From: Streptomyces asiaticus
GTDB lineage: Bacteria > Actinomycetota > Actinomycetes > Streptomycetales > Streptomycetaceae
Assembly (NCBI RefSeq): GCF_018138715.1
Contig: NZ_JAGSHX010000006.1
Coordinates: 9,486,001 to 9,550,000 of the forward strand
Length of the DNA: 64,000 bases
Direction of reading: 5' to 3'
Part shown: in pieces, positions 52,718 to 60,533 of the stretch
Layout of the letters: each line of letters starts with the position of its first letter
Position numbering within the stretch: the first letter of the stretch is position 1
The notes under the pieces: generated by a model
Told to the model about the DNA's origin: nothing
What the model saw: only the letters and a program-made list of their open reading frames with translations
Database searches by the model: none
Program-made: the position numbers and the translations under genes

Positions 52718-53479
52718 CTACTGGGCGGAGGCTCGCGCGTCACTGCCCGCGCCGACGAGCAGCAGGGCGCTGTCGATCGCCGGCGCGCCACGGCCCGGGG
52801 CGACGTCCTCCATGACGCGCAGGGCCGTGCCGGCGAGATGCCGGGCGATCAGCACCCCACCCCTGTCGGCGTCGCCCTCGCGGACCGCTTCCAGAATGGC
52901 GACGTGCTCACTCTGGCGGGCGTGGAAGTCATCGCGATGGTGCTGTTGGTCCAGTCGGATGTAGCGCTCGCTCTGCTCCGCGTAGGAGCTGATCGTACGC
53001 AGTACGACGGCGCCACAGCGGCCGACCAGAAGGCGGTGGAAGTCTCGATGGGCCACCGCCCAGCTCGCCAGGTCTCCGGTGCGGTAGGTCCGTTCCATTT
53101 CGCGCAGGGCGGCACTGGCGTCACGGCTCTCGGTGCGTGTGAGGTTTCCCGCCGTCAGCCGGACGCCGAGTGCTTCCAGTGCGATCCGTGCCGCGTACAG
53201 CAGCTCGAGGTCGGCCGGGTCCAGCCCGACCACCCTGCTGCGCTGATTGGGCTCCGCCGAGACAAGGCCCTCTTCCTGGAGCATGCGGAAGGCTTCGCGC
53301 AACGGCGTCCGGCTGACCGCGAAGAGCCGTGCCAGCTCCGCCTGCTTGAGCTGTGTTCCGGGCGGCAGCACCCCATCGATGATGAGTTCCCGCAGATGGG
53401 CGTGGAGCACCACGGAGGTCTGCCGCGGATCCGTGATCCGCGGCCCGGGGCGCCCTTGCAGCAACTCGCCTACGGACAT
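52718..53479 (-). CDS. GntR-family (FadR/FCD) transcriptional regulator
   Basis: 253 residues. The winged helix is about residues 20-85 (LHAHLRELIIDGVLPPGTQLKQAELARLFAVSRTPLREAFRMLQEEGL). The FCD ligand domain is about 95-225, with metal-type His in FHRLLVGRC, HVAILEAVREGD and RHLAGTALRVM. FCD members sense organic acids and sugars. GAGGGG precedes ATG 53479. A weaker operator lies 36 bp upstream (53515), so autoregulation is likely. It is the only intact regulator in the island. Confidence 0.9.
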   Translation of the reverse strand: MSVGELLQGRPGPRITDPRQTSVVLHAHLRELIIDGVLPPGTQLKQAELARLFAVSRTPLREAFRMLQEEGLVSAEPNQRSRVVGLDPADLELLYAARIALEALGVRLTAGNLTRTESRDASAALREMERTYRTGDLASWAVAHRDFHRLLVGRCGAVVLRTISSYAEQSERYIRLDQQHHRDDFHARQSEHVAILEAVREGDADRGGVLIARHLAGTALRVMEDVAPGRGAPAIDSALLLVGAGSDARASAQ

Positions 53480-53514
53480 CCGTCCACCCCTCGGTCACAC
53501 CATCCTCAATCTTC

Positions 53515-53528
53515 ACAGTGTACGCAGT
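53515..53528. promoter_or_regulatory. GntR-box candidate 2 (weak)
   Basis: ACAGTGTACGCAGT, imperfect, 36 bp before gntR. It shares the GTAC core and CAGT arm with the other boxes. Confidence 0.35.
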
Positions 53529-53550
53529 ACCGCCGAGAGGGCGCTCAGTA

Positions 53551-54462
53551 TCACGTCTGCGGTGGGGGCTCCTGGTTCACCAGGAACGCCGGGGGCGGGG
53601 GTGCGCCCCACAGGTGCGGGGGCACGTCCCAGTCTCCGGCGACCCAGCACGAGTCGACCTGGTCGATGTCGGAAAACCACTCGATCCAGCTGCCCCAGGG
53701 GTCGCGCGTGTAGTGAAAGAAGTTGGAGCCGATCGTGTGGCGGCCCAGCCCCCAGCCCTGCCGGTACCCCTGGGAGGCCATGTGGTCCGCCCGCAGCGCG
53801 ATCGCGTCCACGGACGGCACCTCGAAGCTGGAGTGGTGGAAGCCGGGGTGCGTGGACGAGATGAAACCGAAGATGTGGTGGTCTCCCTGCCCGGCGTTCA
53901 AGAAGGTCACCTGGTCGTGGTGAATGGTGTCGCTGACTCGCAGACCCAGCACCTCGGTGTAGAAGGCGGTCATCTCGGCCGGACGCGGGGTGAACAGCAG
54001 CGAGTGCCCCAGTCTCCGGGGCAGGACCTCCTTGGTGGCCTCGCGCCACCGAGCGGCCCCGATGCGCTGGAGTCCCCCTCCGGAGTTGGTGAGGACCTCC
54101 GTCGTCAGCGGAGCGCTGGCGGGAACGGCGTCGAGCAGTTGTACGGCGGTACCGTCCGGATCCCGCAGCCACAGACCTCGCTCGTCCGCCCCCGCGGGTG
54201 GCTCGACGGCGGACGTACCCAGGCGCTCGAGCGACTCGCGGACCGCGTCGAGCCCGCCTGGACGCACGGTGAAGGACACGTGGTGCAGCCGCTTGGCGGC
54301 ACCGCCCTCGATCATGCGCACCTGCTCCTGGCCGCGTCCGGTGCACTGTGCCACCAGGGCGCCGTCCTTCTCGGCGGTGTCCAGGCCGAAGTCGCGCAGG
54401 AACGTGTCGGCCACGGCGAGGTCGGGCACCTCCAGCGCGTAATGGTGAAGTTCCGTGATCAC
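53551..54462 (-). CDS. VOC-family extradiol (catechol 2,3-) dioxygenase-like protein
   Basis: 303 residues in two VOC modules. The iron ligands His153 (LGHSLLFTP), His210 (FHHSSFEV) and Glu261 (SWIEWFSD) fall close to the BphC set (146, 210, 260). Expected reaction: ring opening of a catechol next to the hydroxyls. The C-terminal 35 residues are Pro-rich. GTG 54462 follows AAGGAG. It starts divergently from the broken aldolase, with the palindrome at 54481 between them. Confidence 0.85.
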   Translation of the reverse strand: MITELHHYALEVPDLAVADTFLRDFGLDTAEKDGALVAQCTGRGQEQVRMIEGGAAKRLHHVSFTVRPGGLDAVRESLERLGTSAVEPPAGADERGLWLRDPDGTAVQLLDAVPASAPLTTEVLTNSGGGLQRIGAARWREATKEVLPRRLGHSLLFTPRPAEMTAFYTEVLGLRVSDTIHHDQVTFLNAGQGDHHIFGFISSTHPGFHHSSFEVPSVDAIALRADHMASQGYRQGWGLGRHTIGSNFFHYTRDPWGSWIEWFSDIDQVDSCWVAGDWDVPPHLWGAPPPPAFLVNQEPPPQT

Positions 54463-54480
54463 CCTTTTCTCCTTCCCTCT

Positions 54481-54494
54481 AACTGCATACAGTT
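54481..54494. promoter_or_regulatory. GntR-box candidate 3
   Basis: AACTGCATACAGTT sits in the 38-bp gap between the VOC dioxygenase and aldolase starts, the ideal place for control of both. Confidence 0.6.
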
Positions 54495-54500
54495 TAGGGT

Positions 54501-55184
54501 GTGACAGGCGATGGGCAAGAGATACTCAAGGCCGGTTTGCGCGACGAGTTGGCCGAATCCGGCCATGTGATGTCCGCGCTGGGCCTGGTGGACGCGTTCG
54601 GTCATGTGTCGGCGCGCGAGGGCGCCGCCATGCTCATCACGCCGGCTGTGCCGCTGTCCGGCGTCACCCGGGACGACCTGGTGACCGTTCCGCTCGATGC
54701 CACCCGGCTGCCACCGGGAGCGCCGGCGGAGAGCTGGCTTCATCTGCGGGTGTACGCGGCCCGCCCGGATGTCGCCGCCGTCGCGCGCGCCCAGCCGCCG
54801 GATGTGTTCGCCGTGGCAGCTGTCGCGGATCGAGTGCGCCCCCTGCACGGGCAGGGTGCCTGAGTCGGCCGTTCCGTCCCGGTGCACGCCGATGCGCGGC
54901 TGCTGCGCAGCCGGGACCTCGCCGATGCGGCGGTGCGCACTCTGGGGCGTGGGGACGCCGTTGCCCTGCGCGGCAATGGCGCGTTCACCGTCTCGGGTGC
55001 ACCGGGGACGGCGGTGACACGCATGTGGCTGCTGTCCGCGACATGCCGGGCCTGGCTGGCCGCCGGTGCCGCCGGATCGGTGCGGGTCCTCAGCCACGAA
55101 GAGATCTCCTCCTGGCGGGCCGTGCAGCCCGAACTGCTCCCACGGCGGTGGCGGCACTTGCGTGCTAAGTGTGTACACTTCTAG
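54501..55184 (+). pseudogene. Class II aldolase/adducin-family gene with one in-frame TGA
   Basis: The frame from GTG 54501 reads through to 55184 (228 codons, full family length) except for one TGA at 54861-54863, after RPLHGQGA. Sequence continues in the same frame: VGRSVPVHADARLLRS, LGRGDAVALRGNGAF, then a helical end. A family member would have Trp or Phe there, so TGG to TGA is likely. The metal motif H-x-H is replaced by RAQPP, which is seen in a subgroup. The product would have cleaved a hydroxy-keto acid. The gene is probably dead unless readthrough occurs. Confidence 0.8.
55167..55180. promoter_or_regulatory. GntR-box candidate 4
   Basis: AAGTGTGTACACTT, arms AAGTGT/ACACTT, ending 35 bp before the FAH gene and overlapping the aldolase tail. 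It differs from boxes 1 and 3 in the centre, so a second regulator is possible. Confidence 0.45.
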
Positions 55185-55214
55185 CCATCGACCGTACTGC
55201 CGGAGGAGTCCTCT

Positions 55215-56132
55215 ATGCCGCCCTGGAGTCTGGTAAGTGTCCAGCCTGACGCTGATGGCGCTCCGCACCTCGCAGCCCTGGTCAACGAGCGTCTCTTCAC
55301 CCTCCCGGCTCTGCCCGGTCTGACGGGAGACCTCGCGGATGTGGTGGCGTGCTGGAGCATGGCCGCATCGGCGCTGCGCTCGGTCGACCCGAGAGAGGGG
55401 GCGCCGCTCGAGGGCGCGCGCATACTGGCCCCGCTGCGCACGCCGGGCAAGCTGATCTGCGCGGGGGCCAACTACACGGGCCACCTGCGGGAGATGGGGA
55501 TCTCGAGTGTGCCGTCAGACCTTGAGCCGTACTTCTTCCTGCTCCCCCGGACCTCCATCATCGGCCCGGGGGAATCGGTGGTCCTTCCCGACGACCCGGA
55601 CGCGAGTGTCGACTGGGAGGCCGAGCTGGCAGTGGTGATCGGCACCGGAGGACGGGACATCGCCGAGGACGCGGCGCTCGAGCACGTGGCCGGTTACACC
55701 ATCATGAACGACATCTCCGCCCGTGGGCACCACCGACGGGCCAACCCGCTCGCCCCTCCTTTTGCCTACGACTGGCTGTCCAGCAAGGGACTCGACACCT
55801 TCAGCCCACTGGGACCTTCGCTTACTCCCGCGTGGGCCGTTCCCGATGTGCAGGATCTGACGGTACGTCTGTGGCGCAACGGGAAGCTGGAGCAGGACGG
55901 GTCGACCGCAGACATGATCTTCTCCGTGGCCCGCCTGATCTCCGCGGCCAGCCGGACCATGACGCTGGAACCGGGTGACGTCATCGCGACGGGCACCCCG
56001 GCGGGCGTAGGCGTCGCACAGGGCAAGTCGCTCGCCGACGGCGATGTGCTGCGGATCGAGATCGGCGCGCTGGGGGCTCTTGAGAACACTGTCCACGTGC
56101 GTGCCGCCGCCTCCGCGGGCCGACGCTCCTAG
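55215..56132 (+). CDS. Fumarylacetoacetate hydrolase family protein
   Basis: 305 residues. The FAH C-terminal core runs from PGKLICAGANYTGHLREMG to GDVIATGTPAGVGVAQGK. The metal residues lie in DWEAELAVVIG and MNDISARGHHRR. The family includes FAH, 2-hydroxypentadienoate hydratases and acylpyruvases. In this context (extradiol dioxygenase, aldolase) a meta-pathway hydratase or acylpyruvate hydrolase is plausible. GGAGGAG precedes ATG 55215. It ends 38 bp before the right 82-bp repeat and could read into the ABC operon. Confidence 0.88.
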   Translation: MPPWSLVSVQPDADGAPHLAALVNERLFTLPALPGLTGDLADVVACWSMAASALRSVDPREGAPLEGARILAPLRTPGKLICAGANYTGHLREMGISSVPSDLEPYFFLLPRTSIIGPGESVVLPDDPDASVDWEAELAVVIGTGGRDIAEDAALEHVAGYTIMNDISARGHHRRANPLAPPFAYDWLSSKGLDTFSPLGPSLTPAWAVPDVQDLTVRLWRNGKLEQDGSTADMIFSVARLISAASRTMTLEPGDVIATGTPAGVGVAQGKSLADGDVLRIEIGALGALENTVHVRAAASAGRRS

Positions 56133-56169
56133 GAATTGTCGGCTTCGGTGCTGTGCCGGCACCGTCGTA

Positions 56170-56251
56170 GAGGTCTTCCCGACCATGGTGTGAACAGCGC
56201 ACGGCCCCTATCGTGAAATGCCATGAGAGACCAACTGCGCTTATCCCCGGC
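56170..56251 (+). repeat. 82-bp direct repeat, right copy
   Basis: Partner of 51919-52000 (3 mismatches). It keeps a dead copy of the DLH end, then the spacer and the working start of the binding-protein gene. Confidence 0.9.
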
Positions 56252-57206
56252 AAAGTTGGCCGCGGCCGCCACGGTCACCGCCGTGCTGCTCGCCGGATGC
56301 GGCGGCTCCGGCGAGGACTCCGGCGGCGGGGGCGGGCCGGAGAAGAAGACCATCACGGTGGCCGGACTGCCGCTCGCCGATGTGGCCGCCCTGCACATCG
56401 CCATGGACCGCAGACTCTTCGCGAAGGAAGGGCTGAACGTCCGCGTCCAGCCGGTCCAGCAGAGCGTCCAGGCGCTGCCCGCGCTCGCCCACGGCCAGGT
56501 GGACGTCATCGGCGGCGCCAACTTCGTGACGTTCCTCCAGGCCCGCGAGAAGGGCACCCTGGCCACCCGGGTGCTGGCCGAGGGCGCGCGCAACGCCCCG
56601 CACATGATGGATGTGCTGGTGCCCGCCGACTCCAAGATCAAGGAGCCGCGGGACCTCGCGGGCAAGAAGGTCGCGGTCAACATCCTCAACAACATCCAGT
56701 CGCTCACCCTCAACGCCACCCTGGGCAAGGCCGGGGTCGGCCGGCCCGAGTACCGCCAGGTGCCGTTCCCGCAGATGGGCTCGGTGCTGGAGCGGGGCCA
56801 GGTGGACGCCGTGCACGCCGCCGAGCCCTTCGCCACGGCGCTCAAGCGTGACCTGAAGGCCCGTACGGTGGTCGACGGCAACGCGGCACCCGTCGCCGGA
56901 CTGCCGCTCAGCGGCTATGTCACCACCGACACCTTCATCGACAAGTACCCCAAGACCGCCGCCGCCTTCCAGCGTGCCATCTCCGCCGCCCAGGCCGTGG
57001 CCGCCAAGGACCGCGGCGCCGTGGAGAAGGCGCTGCCCGGCTATACGAAGATCAAACCGGAGGAGGCCGCCGCCATCGGCCTGCCCGACTACCCGGCCAC
57101 CTCCAGCGTCGCCCAGCTGAAGCGGCTCATCTCGCTGATGCGGACGCAGAAGCTGCTCACCAAGGACCTCGACCCCGCCGCCGTCCTGTACCAGCCCACC
57201 AGATGA
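56223..57206 (+). CDS. ABC substrate-binding lipoprotein, NitT/TauT type, with a TTA codon
   Basis: 327 residues. The signal peptide ends in the lipobox LLAGC (Cys about 26), with a Gly/Ser linker and then the binding fold (TITVAGLPLADVAALHIAMDRRLFAKEGL). Codon 7 is TTA (56241-56243), rare in Streptomyces and read only by bldA tRNA. ATG 56223 has no strong ribosome site. It is first gene of the operon; ATGA overlap with the permease. Its original promoter probably lay before the DLH gene and is now 5 kb away. Confidence 0.88.
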   Translation: MRDQLRLSPAKLAAAATVTAVLLAGCGGSGEDSGGGGGPEKKTITVAGLPLADVAALHIAMDRRLFAKEGLNVRVQPVQQSVQALPALAHGQVDVIGGANFVTFLQAREKGTLATRVLAEGARNAPHMMDVLVPADSKIKEPRDLAGKKVAVNILNNIQSLTLNATLGKAGVGRPEYRQVPFPQMGSVLERGQVDAVHAAEPFATALKRDLKARTVVDGNAAPVAGLPLSGYVTTDTFIDKYPKTAAAFQRAISAAQAVAAKDRGAVEKALPGYTKIKPEEAAAIGLPDYPATSSVAQLKRLISLMRTQKLLTKDLDPAAVLYQPTR

Positions 57207-58012
57207 GCCCCGCGACGGCCGGGCGGAAGCGCACCGGGCGGGCCAGGAACGCGCTGCTCGGCGCCGTCGGCGTGCTCGTGGCCTTCGCCGCCTGTGAGGC
57301 CCTGGGCCGCTCCGGGATGGTGCGGAGCACCTTTCTGCCCCCCGCCTCCGAGGTGCTGGTACGGGCCGTCGAACTCGGCGGCGACACCACCTTCCTGAAC
57401 GGCGTCGGCGCCACCCTCGAGGCATGGGCCACCGGGCTCGCCCTCGCCTGCGCCCTCGCGATCCCCCTCGGGCTGCTGCTGGGCAGTGTCCCGGCGGCCG
57501 CGCAGGCCACGCGGGTGCTGATCGAATTCCTGCGCCCGGTGCCGTCGGTGGCCCTGATCCCCCTGGTGTCGCTGCTGCTCGGCGCCGGCAGCGAGACCAC
57601 GGTCGCCCTCGTCACCTACGCGTGTGTCTGGCCCGTGCTGTTCAACACCGTCTACGGCCTCGGCGAGACCGATCCGCTGGCCAAGGACACGCTGCGCGCC
57701 TTCGGCTTCGGGCGGCTCGCCGTCCTCTTGATGGCCAGTCTGCCCTCGGCCGCCCCGTTCATCGCCGCCGGGGTGCGCATCTCGGCGGCCACCGCCCTGA
57801 TCCTCGCCGTGGCCGGCGAGATCCTCGCCGGATTCGGCGAGGGTCTCGGCACCTTCATCGCCCAGGCGGGCATGGCCACCGACGGCACCCGCGATGTGCT
57901 GGCCGGAGTGGTGTGGGCGGGCGCGCTCGGCCTCGTCATCAACCTGGCGCTCACCGCGGTCGAACGGCGGCTGTTCCCCTGGGCGCCCGAGCACCGCGGG
58001 AGCCGCGCATGA
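57203..58012 (+). CDS. ABC transporter permease 1
   Basis: 269 residues, about six membrane helices. The EAA-like loop is ETDPLAKDTLRAFGFGRLAVLLMASLPSAAPFIAAGVRI. ATG 57203 overlaps the binding-protein stop, and its own stop overlaps permease 2 (ATGA). NitT/TauT systems usually have one permease gene; two distinct ones imply a heterodimer. Confidence 0.88.
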   Translation: MSPATAGRKRTGRARNALLGAVGVLVAFAACEALGRSGMVRSTFLPPASEVLVRAVELGGDTTFLNGVGATLEAWATGLALACALAIPLGLLLGSVPAAAQATRVLIEFLRPVPSVALIPLVSLLLGAGSETTVALVTYACVWPVLFNTVYGLGETDPLAKDTLRAFGFGRLAVLLMASLPSAAPFIAAGVRISAATALILAVAGEILAGFGEGLGTFIAQAGMATDGTRDVLAGVVWAGALGLVINLALTAVERRLFPWAPEHRGSRA

Positions 58013-58833
58013 CCGCGCCGGCCACCCCGCTCGGCGCCGCACGGCGGCTGCCCCGGACCCTCGCGCTGCGGCTCGGCGTCCCGGTGGTGGCGGTGGTGCT
58101 GTGGCAACTCGCCGCGCGGGCCCGCGGCAGCGTCTTCTTCCCGACCCCCGCCCGGATCGTCGAGCACGGCTATCACCTGTGGTTCTCCGGCCCCGCCGAA
58201 CGGGCGTTCCTCACCGACGCGGCGGTCCGCGATCTGCTGCCCAGCCTCGGCCGGGTGCTCGCCGGATTCGCCCTCGCCGCGGCCGGTGGCATCGTGCTGG
58301 GGCTCGCCCTGGGCCGTTCGCGCACCGTGTACGCGCTGTGCGATCCGGTGCTCCAGTTCGCCCGCGCCGTGCCCCCGCCCGCGCTGGTGCCCGTCTTCGT
58401 CGTGGTCTTCGACCTCGGCACGCCGATGCAGCTCGCCTCCATCGTCTTCGGCGCCATCTGGCCCGTACTGATCAACACGGCCGAGGGGGTACGCGGCATC
58501 GACCCGCTGCGGCTGGACGTCGCCGCCACCGTACGGATGCGCCCCGCCGAGCGGATCGTGCTGCTGTATCTGCCCGCCGCGCTCCCGCGCATCTTCGCCG
58601 GGCTGCGGCTGAGCCTGTCGCTCTCGCTCATCCTGATGGTGTTCTCGGAGCTGCTGCCCGGCACCGCCGACGGCATAGGCTTCTCGCTCACCGACGCGCA
58701 GACCCGCTCCGATCTGCTCACGGTGTGGGCGGTGATGGTGCTGCTCGGCGCGCTCGGGCATCTGCTCAACAGCGCGCTGCTCGCCGTCGAGCGCCTGGCC
58801 CTCGGCAGACACCGCGCGGCGCACCGCACCTGA
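58009..58833 (+). CDS. ABC transporter permease 2
   Basis: 274 residues, about six helices. The EAA-like loop is GIDPLRLDVAATVRMRPAERIVLLYLPAALPRIFAGLRL. It is clearly different from permease 1. It is tightly coupled to permease 1 and followed 58 bp on by the ThDP enzyme. Confidence 0.88.
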   Translation: MTAPATPLGAARRLPRTLALRLGVPVVAVVLWQLAARARGSVFFPTPARIVEHGYHLWFSGPAERAFLTDAAVRDLLPSLGRVLAGFALAAAGGIVLGLALGRSRTVYALCDPVLQFARAVPPPALVPVFVVVFDLGTPMQLASIVFGAIWPVLINTAEGVRGIDPLRLDVAATVRMRPAERIVLLYLPAALPRIFAGLRLSLSLSLILMVFSELLPGTADGIGFSLTDAQTRSDLLTVWAVMVLLGALGHLLNSALLAVERLALGRHRAAHRT

Positions 58834-58891
58834 CCACCCGTAGCACCCGTACGCAGGACACGCCCCCACACCCAGCAGAGGAGGTGGCCCC

Positions 58892-60526
58892 ATGGCCGAG
58901 CCCACCGCCCACCCCCCGACCACCACGGTCCGCGAGGCGGTGCTGGCACTGTGCCGCGCCACCGGGATGACGACCGTCTTCGGCAACCCCGGCTCCACCG
59001 AACTGCGGATGTTCCGCGACTGGCCCGAGGACTTCCGCTATGTGCTCGGCCTGCACGAGTCCACCGCCGTCGCCATGGCCGCGGGCCACGCCTTGGGCAC
59101 CGGGCGGGCGGCGCTGGTCAGCCTGCACTCCGCCGGGGGAGTGGGCCACTCCCTGGGAGCGGTGTTCAACGCCTACCGGGACCGGGTGCCGGTGGTGATC
59201 ATCGCGGGGCAGCAGTCCCGTGCGCTGCTGCCGCTGCGGCCCTTCCTCGGCGCCGACGAGCCGGCCCGGTTCCCGCGCCCGTATGTGAAGTTCAGCAGGC
59301 AGCCGGAGCGGGCCGCCGATGTGCCGGCCGCGCTCGCCGAGGCCCACCGCGTCGCCATGAGCCACCCCCGGGGCCCGGTCTTCCTCTCCGTACCGGAGGA
59401 CGACTGGGACCGCCCCGCCGAGCCGGTCGCCCCGCGCACCGTCCACGGCGGCTACACCGCCGACCCCGCCGCGCTCACCGGCCTCGCCCGAGCGCTCGAC
59501 GCCTCGGCGCGCCCCGCGCTGGTCGTCGGGCCGGGCGTGGACGACGAGCGCGCCGTACGGCAAGTGACCGAACTGGCCGAGCGGCTGCGGGCGGCGGTGT
59601 GGATCAGCCCGCTCTCCGGACGCTCCGGCTTCGACGAACGCCACCCGCTCTTCCAGGGCTTTCTGCCGCCCGTCGCCGACCAGCTGGCGGAGCGGCTGGC
59701 CGCCCACGATGTGGTGGTCGCGCTCGGCGCCCCGCTGTTCACCTACCATGTGCACAGCGAGGCCCCGCCGCTCGCCGACGGCACCGAGCTGTACCACCTC
59801 GACTGCGACCCCGCGCAGGCCGCGTGGCTCCCGGTGGGCACCAGCATCGTCACCACCCTCGGGCCCGCCCTGCGCGCCCTCACCGATCTCGTCCGGCCCG
59901 CCGACCGGGCCGCGCCACCGCCGCGGCCCGCCCCCGGGCCGCGGCCGGCCACGTCGGCGGAGGAGATCTCCCCCGAGCTGGTGATGGACCTGCTGCGCGA
60001 GCGGCTGCCCCGGGACACCGTGCTGGTCGAGGAGACCCCCAGCCACCGCGACGCCCTCCACGCCCGCCTCCCCATCAGCGGCGAGGGCCGCTTCCTCACC
60101 ACCGGCAGCGGCGCGCTGGGCTGGGGGCTGCCGCTCGCGGTCGGCCGCGCCCTCGCGGACGGCGAACGGGTGGTGTGCGTCGTCGGCGACGGCTCGGCGC
60201 TCTACTCGGTGCAGGCCCTGTGGACCGCGGCCCGGCACCGCGCCCCGGTGAGCTACGTCCTGCTCGACAACGGCGGCTACAGCGCGGTCAAGGCGCTGGG
60301 CCACCGCATCGGCATCGCACACGTGCCGGGCACCGACATCGGCGGCATCGACTTCGCCGCGCTCGCCGGGTCCTTCGGCTGCCCGGCCGAACGGGTGGAG
60401 CACCCCGGCCACCTGCCCGAGGCCCTCGACCGTGCCCTCGCCCTCGGCCGTGACGACGGCCCGCTGCTGCTCCAGGTCCGGGTCCCCGCCGACGACTCCC
60501 CGGCGTACGAGCCCTGGGCCCGGTGA
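58892..60526 (+). CDS. mdlC: ThDP-dependent decarboxylase, benzoylformate decarboxylase-like
   Basis: 544 residues, three-domain ThDP enzyme. The cofactor motif GDGSALYSVQAL ends in DNGGY. GNPGSTEL (Ser35), GLHESTAV (Glu56), SLHSAGG (His79) and FTYHVHS (His286) match Ser26, Glu47, His70 and His281 of Pseudomonas benzoylformate decarboxylase. Phenylglyoxylate or another aryl-glyoxylate would give the aldehyde. GAGGAGG precedes ATG 58892. It is encoded between the permease and ATPase genes, so the transporter probably imports its substrate. Confidence 0.85.
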   Translation: MAEPTAHPPTTTVREAVLALCRATGMTTVFGNPGSTELRMFRDWPEDFRYVLGLHESTAVAMAAGHALGTGRAALVSLHSAGGVGHSLGAVFNAYRDRVPVVIIAGQQSRALLPLRPFLGADEPARFPRPYVKFSRQPERAADVPAALAEAHRVAMSHPRGPVFLSVPEDDWDRPAEPVAPRTVHGGYTADPAALTGLARALDASARPALVVGPGVDDERAVRQVTELAERLRAAVWISPLSGRSGFDERHPLFQGFLPPVADQLAERLAAHDVVVALGAPLFTYHVHSEAPPLADGTELYHLDCDPAQAAWLPVGTSIVTTLGPALRALTDLVRPADRAAPPPRPAPGPRPATSAEEISPELVMDLLRERLPRDTVLVEETPSHRDALHARLPISGEGRFLTTGSGALGWGLPLAVGRALADGERVVCVVGDGSALYSVQALWTAARHRAPVSYVLLDNGGYSAVKALGHRIGIAHVPGTDIGGIDFAALAGSFGCPAERVEHPGHLPEALDRALALGRDDGPLLLQVRVPADDSPAYEPWAR

Positions 60527-60533
60527 GGCGGAC

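Larger units (their letters stand above)
52001..56169. mobile_element. About 4.2-kb inserted, decaying aromatic-catabolism island
   Basis: The segment between the 82-bp repeats separates two genes whose junction is present twice. It encodes a GntR regulator, an extradiol-type VOC protein, a broken class II aldolase, an FAH-family enzyme and a VOC stump. Related palindromes lie before several of them. No integrase, transposase or terminal inverted repeat is visible, so the mechanism may be homologous recombination or integration of a circle. The gene set suggests meta-cleavage of an aromatic compound. Confidence 0.65.

Noticed and set aside
52580..53713. 377-codon plus-strand frame opposite gntR
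   Set aside because: Although GGAGG lies upstream, the translation has no domain pattern and is the shadow of gntR.
54861..54863. Selenocysteine reading of the TGA in the aldolase gene
   Set aside because: The family has no Cys/Sec at this place and no SECIS-like stem was seen. A Trp-to-stop change is simpler.
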